Assembly: GCA_016871655.1 (NCBI GenBank)
Contig: VHCR01000025.1
Location: forward strand, 1 to 11,832
DNA: 11,832 nucleotides
Direction: 5' to 3'
Origin: Verrucomicrobiota bacterium
GTDB taxonomy: Bacteria; Verrucomicrobiota; Verrucomicrobiia; Chthoniobacterales; UBA6821
A program made the translations under genes and the position numbers. Below, piece after piece: positions 1-5,262 of this stretch; positions within the stretch are counted from its first letter, which is position 1; each line of letters opens with the position of its first letter. The notes beneath the pieces are model-generated. The model saw only the letters and a program-made list of their open reading frames with translations. It searched no databases and was not told the origin of the DNA.

Positions 1-2
1 TC

Positions 3-332
3 AAAACAGCTCCGGAAGGAACGTTGGAAGAGGCTGTTTGGAATCAACTCAAGACCGTTTTTGATCCTGAAATTCCTGTGAACGTTGTTGATCTTGGTTT
101 GATCTATGATTGCACTCTTGTCACCACCGAAAATGGCCAGACAAAAGCCGAAGTCAAGATGACTTTGACGGCTCCTGGATGTGGGATGGGACCTACGATT
201 GCAGCCGATGCTCGTTCTAAAATTTTAACCATCGAGGGAATCGACGAAGCCGAAGTCGAACTCGTTTGGGAACCAGCATGGAATCAGAATATGATTAGCG
301 AAGCTGGCCGAATGAAGCTCGGAATGGTGTAG
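3..332 (+). CDS. sufT: SufT-family Fe-S assembly protein (MIP18/DUF59), 3' part
   Basis: This is the C-terminal part (109 residues visible) of a SufT-type protein. The frame is open to the left edge, so the true start lies outside the window; the TTG at 24 is internal because the frame continues upstream of it. Visible family features are the DPEIPVNVVDLGLIYD stretch (visible residues 21-36), the APGCGMG loop with its conserved cysteine (Cys60), and a PAWNQNMISEAGRMKLGM tail typical of the long SufT form rather than the short MIP18 domain alone. Members of this family assist maturation or transfer of Fe-S clusters in the cytoplasm, usually beside SUF genes. Any such neighbours would be left of the window. 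The gene converges with the secreted-protein gene at 438-887. Identification is firm at family level; the exact role of SufT is not settled. Confidence 0.88.
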   Translation, partial: KTAPEGTLEEAVWNQLKTVFDPEIPVNVVDLGLIYDCTLVTTENGQTKAEVKMTLTAPGCGMGPTIAADARSKILTIEGIDEAEVELVWEPAWNQNMISEAGRMKLGMV

Positions 333-353
333 GCCGCAGGTCGCTGCGCGGCC

Positions 354-385
354 GTTGAAGGGTTGAAAAGTTGAAGAGTTGAAGG
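354..385. repeat. 8-bp tandem repeat, four copies
   Basis: Four head-to-tail copies of GTTGAAGG (copies 2 and 3 differ at the last two bases: GTTGAAAA, GTTGAAGA) fill the start of the gap between two convergent genes. Just before it, GGCCGC (332-337) and GCGGCC (348-353) can form a 6-bp GC stem with a 10-base loop. No clear T tract follows, so I do not call it a terminator. The remaining bases to 437 show only weak hairpin potential. Confidence 0.8.
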
Positions 386-437
386 GTTTGCCATCGCAGA
401 GCGACGGAGATGCAATCAACTCCTAAAACCTGTTTTT

Positions 438-887
438 TTACCGAGGTGCAAGAGCCTGAGCGCTCTCCTGAACGTGAATTGAAAAAATAAGTGTTTCGAC
501 AATCACACCAGGATTGTTTTTGTCTTCTTTATAAAAATAGAGGATTGAGTTTCCTTCTTTTGCTCCAAAACAAGTGAAGGCTGTTTCTTGTGTTAACGCG
601 TTGAGGTTTTGAGTGAGGTCATAGACGGGCGCTCCATCAGATAACGCAATCGTCGAATCTACAGACCACCATGCAATCGAACAGCTCCAAGGAGTCGAAT
701 CAGGAATCATCTCAGCAAATGTAAATTGAATTTTTTCACCTACTTCTAACGTAATAGGCATTCCACTATCTCTCTCATGAAAAACTCTTACGGCATCATC
801 TGCCAATGCCGAAGAGGGATTGGCAAAAAAAGCGCCACTGAGGAGGAAGAGAGTGAAAAATAATTTTTGGAAGTGGATTGATTTCAT
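438..887 (-). CDS. Secreted protein, possible chagasin-like beta-sandwich
   Basis: A 149-residue protein with a clear signal peptide: basic N-terminus (MKSIHFQK), hydrophobic core LFFTLFLLSGAFFA, and a likely cut after Ser-Ala-Leu-Ala (residue 29). The mature part begins with a beta-rich segment ITLEVGEKIQFTF (45-57). It ends with GAKEGNSILYFYKED (108-122) and IFSIHV (134-139). This order resembles the chagasin-type (I42) protease inhibitors, although the NPTTGY loop is not conserved; this is inference only. Two cysteines (69, 106) could form a disulfide. I chose the ATG at 887. An in-frame ATG at 908 would only lengthen the signal peptide, and an ATG at 989 would overlap the divergent small-basic-protein gene and put 34 residues ahead of the signal. 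The product is probably periplasmic or secreted. Confidence 0.7.
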   Translation of the reverse strand: MKSIHFQKLFFTLFLLSGAFFANPSSALADDAVRVFHERDSGMPITLEVGEKIQFTFAEMIPDSTPWSCSIAWWSVDSTIALSDGAPVYDLTQNLNALTQETAFTCFGAKEGNSILYFYKEDKNNPGVIVETLIFSIHVQESAQALAPR

Positions 888-977
888 GATACTTACTAAC
901 TTATTCATAAAATTTTTATTTTCAAATAATTTTTTTCTTCTTGCACTTTTCCTCCACTCTGGTACCTTTTTCACCCC

Positions 978-1133
978 ATGAGTCAACATCCTAGCCTTAA
1001 GGGCTCCAGCACTATTACTGCCAAGCGCAGCGTTCTCAAGCGCTTTGAGCGTGTCGAACTTTTAAAGAAACGCGGTCAATGGAAAGAAAGCCAGCGCGTC
1101 ATTGGACTGCCAAAGACTAAGCCAGACGCTTAA
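978..1133 (+). CDS. Small basic protein of Verrucomicrobia/Chlamydiae type
   Basis: A 51-residue, strongly basic protein starting MSQHPSLKGSSTITAKRSVL and continuing with KRFERVELLKKRGQW, then ending in GLPKTKPDA. I recognise the SLK-x-S, RSVLKRFER-x-E-LLK and GLPK pattern as the small basic protein family found across Chlamydiae and Verrucomicrobia. Its function is not established; the charge and size suggest a ribosome- or nucleic-acid-associated protein (inference). It stands 51 bases ahead of thrS on the same strand. There is no Shine-Dalgarno sequence before the ATG. A TTGCAC at 941-946 and a weak TACCTT at 963-968 could be a promoter with almost no leader. It is the best taxonomic marker in the window. 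Confidence 0.85.
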   Translation: MSQHPSLKGSSTITAKRSVLKRFERVELLKKRGQWKESQRVIGLPKTKPDA

Positions 1134-1148
1134 AAAGTCCGCTTTTTT
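1132..1148 (+). terminator. Weak terminator-like hairpin after small basic protein
   Basis: AAAAAG (1132-1137) and CTTTTT (1142-1147) pair around a TCCG loop and run into a T tract; the stem uses the last bases of the stop codon. The stem is only 6 bp and mostly A-T, so it may be leaky and let transcription reach thrS. Confidence 0.35.
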
Positions 1149-1184
1149 GCGCTCTTTCCGTTCTTTTGCGGCTATTAATCGAAC

Positions 1185-2969
1185 ATGAACGAACTTGAAA
1201 CTTTGCGCCATTCGTGTGCGCACGTCCTTGCTACGGCCATTTTAAAGCTCTGGCCTGAGGCGCAGTTTGCCGCTGGTCCTCCGATTGCGACAGGATTTTA
1301 TTACGATGTTGATCTTGCTCATCGTATCACCCCAGAGGACTTTGAGTGTCTTGAAAAAGAGATGCGCAAAATTGTTGAAGCTGCGCAACCCTTCGAGCGC
1401 CAAGTTGTCAGCCGCGAGGAAGCCCTTGCCATGGGCCAGCGCGGAGCATTAGCAAGTTTGGGCGAGCGCTCTATGCCAAGTCGTTTTAAGGTCGACATCA
1501 TTGAGCACATTCCAGAAAACGAAACCATCACGCTTTATCGCAATGGCGAATTCACCGACCTTTGCGCGGGACCTCACGTTGCCGACACTTCCAAGATTGG
1601 CGCGTTCCGCCTGACTCACGTTGCCAGTGCGTATTACAAAGGCGATGAAAAAAATCCTCAACTGCAGCGTATCTACGGAACGGCTTTTGCAACACAAGAA
1701 GAATTGGAAGCTTATTTCCAAATGTTGGAAGAAGCGAAAAAGCGTGATCATCGTAAATTAGGAAAAGAACTTCAGCTGTTCACGTTTGATGAAGACGTTG
1801 GTCCTGGCCTCCCGCTCTGGCTACCAAAAGGAGCCGTGCTCATCGAGGAACTTGAAAAATTGGCCAAGGAGACCGAATTCCAAGCCGGCTACCAACGCGT
1901 TCGCACGCCACACATTGCTCGCGACACTCTTTATAAAACGAGCGGCCATTTGCCTTACTACGCGGAGAGCATGTTTCCGCCGATGGAGCTTGAGGAAAAA
2001 GAAGGGGGAGAAAAAACGGTCTATTATTTGAAGGCGATGAACTGCCCTCACCATCACAAGCTTTTTGCTGCACTCCCTCGCAGTTATCGCGACCTTCCGC
2101 TCCGCTTCGCTGAACATGGAACCTGCTATCGCTATGAGCAGTCAGGAGAACTGATGGGACTCATGCGTGTTCGTTGCATGCAGATGAATGATGCTCACAT
2201 CTACTGCACCGAAGAACAATTTGCCTCGGAATTCCAGGCGGTCAACGAGATGTATCTCAAATATTTTAAAATCTTCGGCGTTGAGCGTTATCAAATGCGC
2301 TTCTCGACGCATGATCCAGCGAAGCTAGGACAAAAATTTGTTGATGATCCGATCCTTTGGAAAAAAACAGAAGATATGGTTCGCGATGTTCTCGTTAAAA
2401 GCGGGATCAATTTTGTAGAAATACCTAACGAAGCCGCATTCTATGGGCCTAAGATCGATGTTCAAGTTTGGAGCGCCATTGGACGTGAGTTCACCTTGGC
2501 TACCAACCAAGTTGATTTTGCTGTACCTCCACGATTCGGACTCACTTATACAAATTCAGAAAATAAAAAAGAGACCCCGCTTTGCATCCATCGTGCTCCG
2601 CTTGGCACTCATGAGCGCTTTATTGGATTTCTCATTGAACATTTTGCAGGCAACTTCCCGGTCTGGCTAGCTCCCGAACAGGTCCGGATCCTTCCCATTT
2701 CTGACAAGCTGACTTCCTACGCTCAAACTATCCTCTCCGAATTGAGAGCTCAAGATGTCCGTGCAACAGCTGATCTCTCGTCAGAAAAAATTGGAGCCAA
2801 AATTCGCGCTGCTCAAATAGAAAAAGTTCCTTATATGGTTATTGTCGGCAATCGCGAGGAAGCGGCAGGCCAACTCTCTCTTCGCAGTCACAGCAAAGGA
2901 GACGAAGGATCTTTTACAAAAGAAAATTTTTATCACCGCTTGCAAGAAGAAATCAAAACTCGAAAATAA
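1185..2969 (+). CDS. thrS: Threonyl-tRNA synthetase without TGS domain
   Basis: Charges tRNA-Thr with threonine using ATP; a class II synthetase acting in the cytoplasm. At 594 residues it is shorter than the usual ~640. It starts directly in the editing domain: the HxxxH motif is His9/His13 and the second editing motif is CAGPH (127-131). The N-terminal TGS domain is missing, and the space upstream is occupied by another gene. The catalytic core follows from about 195, with zinc ligands inferred as Cys287 (AMNCPHHH), His338 (NDAHIY) and His469 (CIHRAP). Motif 2 is RYEQSGELMGLMRVR (316-330) and motif 3 is HRAPLGTHERFIGFLIEH (469-486). The anticodon-binding domain runs from about 495 to the end. 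Core motifs differ from the common forms: MQMNDAHIY replaces FTQDDAHIF, and LATNQVDF replaces the usual TIQ-x-DF. This suggests a distinct ThrRS subfamily. No Shine-Dalgarno sequence is visible before the ATG. infC follows on the same strand. Confidence 0.96.
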   Translation: MNELETLRHSCAHVLATAILKLWPEAQFAAGPPIATGFYYDVDLAHRITPEDFECLEKEMRKIVEAAQPFERQVVSREEALAMGQRGALASLGERSMPSRFKVDIIEHIPENETITLYRNGEFTDLCAGPHVADTSKIGAFRLTHVASAYYKGDEKNPQLQRIYGTAFATQEELEAYFQMLEEAKKRDHRKLGKELQLFTFDEDVGPGLPLWLPKGAVLIEELEKLAKETEFQAGYQRVRTPHIARDTLYKTSGHLPYYAESMFPPMELEEKEGGEKTVYYLKAMNCPHHHKLFAALPRSYRDLPLRFAEHGTCYRYEQSGELMGLMRVRCMQMNDAHIYCTEEQFASEFQAVNEMYLKYFKIFGVERYQMRFSTHDPAKLGQKFVDDPILWKKTEDMVRDVLVKSGINFVEIPNEAAFYGPKIDVQVWSAIGREFTLATNQVDFAVPPRFGLTYTNSENKKETPLCIHRAPLGTHERFIGFLIEHFAGNFPVWLAPEQVRILPISDKLTSYAQTILSELRAQDVRATADLSSEKIGAKIRAAQIEKVPYMVIVGNREEAAGQLSLRSHSKGDEGSFTKENFYHRLQEEIKTRK

Positions 2970-3083
2970 ATTTTTAAAACAAAACTCTATTTACAGTCTT
3001 CATTTTTCTGTTCACTATTTTCTCACTGCAGTTTCCACTCTTGTAGGCTGTAGCTTGTTTTCAACATCAACCAACCTCCGCTT
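2970..3083 (+). other. thrS-infC spacer, possible infC leader
   Basis: 114 bases without a gene. It starts with an A/T-rich run and contains TGTAGGCTGTAG at 3042-3053, whose last three bases are a stop in the infC frame. No terminator, no strong Shine-Dalgarno sequence and no known leader structure are visible. TGTAGGCTG is repeated exactly at 5249-5257, upstream of the glycosyltransferase gene. Confidence 0.4.
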
Positions 3084-3695
3084 ATTAACCCTGACTTCAT
3101 CCGCATCAACGAACGAATTCGCGCTCGCGAAGTTCGTGTCATCATTGGCTCCACAGGCCAACAACTAGGCGTCCTTCGTACGGAGGATGCGGTCCGCCAA
3201 GCAAAATCTTACGGACTCGATCTCATTGAGATTTCTCCGAATGCCACGCCTCCCGTCTGTCGCATTGCTGATTTTGGAAAATACAAATACGAATTGACCA
3301 AGCAGGAAAAGGAGAGAAAACAACATCACGCGAAAGTTAAAGAAATTAAATTCCGCGTGAAAATTGGAGCGCACGATTACGAAACCAAGCTGCGCCATGC
3401 TGAGGAATTTTTGGATAAAGGAAATAAATTAAAAATCCAACTTCAATTCCGAGGCCGCGAAATGGCCCACAAAGATCTTGGCATGGCGATGATGAATAAA
3501 ATCAAAGCCGACCTTGAAACGATGGCCATCGTCGATATGCCTGCAAAAATTGTTGGCCGCGCTATTGGTATGTCAATGACCCCACTCCCCGCTGCCAAGC
3601 GCAAACGGCGTTTTGCTAAGCCCGAAGAGAGTTTCGAGGAGATGGAAGCACGCGATGCTGCAGAGGACAATCAGGAAGAAGCAGCAGAAAATTAA
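3084..3695 (+). CDS. infC: Translation initiation factor IF-3, non-standard start codon
   Basis: IF-3 binds the 30S subunit, keeps subunits apart and checks start-codon/initiator-tRNA pairing. The N-domain is seen in IRINERIRAREVRVI, LDLIEISPNATPPVCRI and DFGKYKYE. The C-domain is seen in KVKEIKFRVKIGAHDY, GNKLKIQLQFRGREMAH and the MTPLP segment near the end. The acidic tail (about the last 25 residues) is longer than in the ~180-residue enterobacterial form. The frame is open only from 3054, and it has no ATG, GTG or TTG before 3294, which is codon 71 inside the conserved N-domain. The start must therefore be a rare codon. I chose ATT at 3084 (giving MNPDFIRINER, 203 residues) because E. coli infC uses AUU; ATC at 3066 is the main alternative. 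Neither has a Shine-Dalgarno sequence. A rare start lets IF-3 repress its own translation in E. coli; the same here is inference. A terminator-like hairpin lies at 3854-3881. Confidence 0.93.
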   Translation: MNPDFIRINERIRAREVRVIIGSTGQQLGVLRTEDAVRQAKSYGLDLIEISPNATPPVCRIADFGKYKYELTKQEKERKQHHAKVKEIKFRVKIGAHDYETKLRHAEEFLDKGNKLKIQLQFRGREMAHKDLGMAMMNKIKADLETMAIVDMPAKIVGRAIGMSMTPLPAAKRKRRFAKPEESFEEMEARDAAEDNQEEAAEN

Positions 3696-3746
3696 CCACA
3701 AGGAACGCAAATACCGCTTCCAGCGGCAACACAAGGCACACAAAAT
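3696..3746. repeat. CACAAG-type repeat block, left inverted copy
   Basis: Begins right after the infC stop codon. It carries CCACAAGG, ACACAAGG and CACACAAAA units around a small hairpin: CCGCT (3714-3718) pairs with AGCGG (3722-3726) across a 3-base loop. The same layout appears in reverse complement at 3881-3925. It resembles the CACAAAG-rich intergenic repeats common in many bacterial genomes. Together with the right copy it brackets a non-coding element of about 230 bp. Confidence 0.65.
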
Positions 3747-3770
3747 AAATTTTTTTATAAAAAAAATTTA
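3746..3770. repeat. AT-only perfect inverted repeat
   Basis: An 11-bp arm (3746-3756) of TAAATTTTTTT is exactly complementary to 3760-3770 across an ATA loop. It is made only of A and T, so it could be a weak bidirectional terminator or a flexible spacer. It sits just inside the left CACAAG-type block. Confidence 0.6.
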
Positions 3771-3853
3771 AGTCTTTGCGGACGACAAGCGCAGGCAATT
3801 TTAAAAACTTGTACCCATAAAAGATTGAAAAGAGGCTTCAATTTTTAACACTT

Positions 3854-3881
3854 AGATTTTTTCTATGGGAAAAATCTTTTT
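3854..3881 (+). terminator. Rho-independent terminator-like hairpin downstream of infC
   Basis: AGATTTTT (3854-3861) pairs perfectly with AAAAATCT (3870-3877) over an 8-base loop and runs into five Ts (3877-3881). It would end transcripts from thrS-infC before the convergent methyltransferase gene. The stem is A-T rich, so its strength is uncertain. The A-rich left side means it could also act on the opposite strand. Confidence 0.5.
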
Positions 3882-3925
3882 GTGTTCTTTGTGTGCGGCG
3901 TAGCCGCTTTGTGATCTTTGTGGTG
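3881..3925. repeat. CACAAAG-type repeat block, right inverted copy
   Basis: Read on the minus strand this contains CACCACAAAG, ATCACAAAG and CACAAAGAACACAAA. In the middle is a 5-bp hairpin, GCGGC (3895-3899) with GCCGC (3903-3907), across a 3-base loop. It matches the left block at 3696-3746 in reverse orientation, including the position and size of the hairpin. From here to 3971 I see nothing further. Confidence 0.65.
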
Positions 3926-3971
3926 AATTGCCTTTTTTGAGCTGGCGACATTAACTGAACGATTACGTTTT

Positions 3972-5141
3972 TCAAAACGACGCTACAGCCTGATAGAGAA
4001 ACCCCTTGAGATACTCCGTCTCGGGAATATTAATCGCAATGGGATGATCGGGGCTTTGGCTAAAGGTCACTAATTTTCTCGCAGAGCGCCGAGCCTCATG
4101 GAAAGCTTCTGCGACGCTCTCATGGAAAACTTCCCCCGAAACGTGATGAGAGCAAGAAAATGTTGCTAAGAGTCCATCTTTTGAAAGCAACTGGGCCGCT
4201 TTAAAGTGCAATTCACGATAACCGCGTAGGGCTTCTTTGAGATTTTTGCGTGTTTTAGTAAAAGGCGGAGGATCAAGAATGATGAGGTCATACTCTTCAC
4301 CCCTGCGTGCAGCATTGTTCAAAAAATCAAAAACATCGGCGCCGACTACTTTGAGTTGAACTTCGTTCAAGATCGCATGCTTTTCGATACGCGGTAAATT
4401 TTGAACACCTGATTCGACAGCAGTCACAGCAGTTGCTCCCGACCGCGCGCAAGCGATCGCGAAAGCTCCTTGATTCGAAAAACAATCAAGGACACGTCGT
4501 CCGGAAGCCCAACTGGCAACGGCATTATAGCTGGCAACTTGATCAAGATAGAATCCGGTTTTTTGGCCTCCCAAAAAATCGAGAACAAATTTCATTCCTG
4601 CAATAGTCACAATTTCCTCCTGAGGCTCTTTTCCGAGCAGCACTCCAACGCGCGATTCAAGCCCTTCCAATTTTCGCGAAGAAGAATCATTTCGTTCAAT
4701 CACCGTTGTAACGCTAAGCACGTCACTCACTGCTTGTGCAATCATCTCTCGACGTTGATCCATGGCCATGGTGAGCGTTTGCAAAGTCGCAACAGACCCG
4801 TAACGATCAACAATGACGCCAGGAAGACCGTCGCTTTCACTCCAAACAACGCGACGAACCTCAGGATCAATACTCCAACAATCACGAAAAAGTTGAGCAC
4901 GCTCAATACGTCGCCGAAAAAAATCAAAATCCAAATCTTGTCGCTGATAAGAAAATCGTCGTGCAACAATTTGCGAACCCCCATGATAAATCGCACTTCC
5001 CAAGAGGCGATCACGACCATCTTTGACTGAAATCACGGAACCATTTTCAGGGTTTCCAAAAGTTTTTAAAACTTCAGTGCCATAAACCCAATCATGACCA
5101 TGAAGAATACGAGCTCGAGGACGAATAATAATACCAGGCAT
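3972..5141 (-). CDS. rlmI: RlmI-like 23S rRNA cytosine-5 methyltransferase
   Basis: A 389-residue class I SAM-dependent methyltransferase of the COG1092/RlmI family, close to the ~396 residues of the E. coli enzyme that makes m5C1962 in 23S rRNA. An N-terminal PUA-like RNA-binding part (about 1-75) carries HGHDWVYGTEV. Family motifs follow: SESDGLPGVIVDRY (101-114), GGQKTGFYLDQ (191-201) and the SAM-binding VLDCFSNQGAFA (217-228). DPPPF is at 290-294, FSCSHH at 328-333 with the likely catalytic cysteine at 330, and a C-terminal HPI...PETEYLKG. The usual DQR after the SAM entry motif reads DQV here. The start ATG at 5141 gives a normal N-terminus; no Shine-Dalgarno sequence is visible. The gene is divergent from the GT8 gene across a palindromic spacer and convergent with infC. 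The exact target base is inferred from family membership. Confidence 0.92.
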   Translation of the reverse strand: MPGIIIRPRARILHGHDWVYGTEVLKTFGNPENGSVISVKDGRDRLLGSAIYHGGSQIVARRFSYQRQDLDFDFFRRRIERAQLFRDCWSIDPEVRRVVWSESDGLPGVIVDRYGSVATLQTLTMAMDQRREMIAQAVSDVLSVTTVIERNDSSSRKLEGLESRVGVLLGKEPQEEIVTIAGMKFVLDFLGGQKTGFYLDQVASYNAVASWASGRRVLDCFSNQGAFAIACARSGATAVTAVESGVQNLPRIEKHAILNEVQLKVVGADVFDFLNNAARRGEEYDLIILDPPPFTKTRKNLKEALRGYRELHFKAAQLLSKDGLLATFSCSHHVSGEVFHESVAEAFHEARRSARKLVTFSQSPDHPIAINIPETEYLKGFLYQAVASF

Positions 5142-5262
5142 GGAAGCAGGTTACAGGTTACAGGGTGCAGGCTACAGGAAAAAATTAGTACTACGCCAAA
5201 AATAAAAGTACTATGTTTAATTTTTACTGTAGCCCGTAGGCTTCGCCATGTAGGCTGCTTCC
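5142..5262. repeat. 121-bp imperfect palindrome spanning a divergent gene pair
   Basis: The whole spacer between the rlmI and GT8 start codons folds on itself around position 5202. Pairing blocks at symmetric positions are GGAAGCAG (5142-5149) with CTGCTTCC (5255-5262), GGCTACAG (5170-5177) with CTGTAGCC (5227-5234), and AAAAATTA (5180-5187) with TAATTTTT (5218-5225). AGTACT also occurs on both sides near the centre (5187-5192 and 5207-5212). As a result the bases just before both ATGs are the same: each reads CTGCTTCC-ATG. Any promoters for the two genes must lie inside this element. Confidence 0.75.
5144..5178. repeat. 7-bp tandem repeat, five units
   Basis: Five consecutive 7-base units end in CAGG: AAGCAGG, TTACAGG, TTACAGG, GTGCAGG, CTACAGG. 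They form the left arm of the palindromic spacer. The right arm has no equally regular tandem structure, only related GTAGGC/GTAGCC words. Confidence 0.75.

Noticed and set aside
888..989. Longer start (ATG at 989) for the secreted protein
   Set aside because: It would overlap the divergent small basic protein gene and place 34 charged residues ahead of a normal signal peptide.
2970..3083. T-box, riboswitch or tRNA in the thrS-infC spacer and the thrS leader
   Set aside because: The spacers are short and A/T-rich, and I found no T-box core, cloverleaf or known aptamer pattern.
2842..3168. 108-residue frame bridging thrS and infC
   Set aside because: It overlaps the thrS 3' end and the infC 5' end in a different frame; both of those are unmistakable families.
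3616..3798. 60-residue minus-strand frame over the infC 3' end
   Set aside because: It is antisense to infC and runs through the repeat block; it has no start context or motifs.
4470..5030. 186-residue plus-strand open frame
   Set aside because: It lies entirely antisense inside the rlmI gene, which has clear family motifs throughout; the product has no recognisable features.
5144..5178. CRISPR-like array in the 7-bp repeats
   Set aside because: Units are too short and directly adjacent, with no spacers; no cas gene is present. The same holds for the 8-bp and 14-bp repeats.
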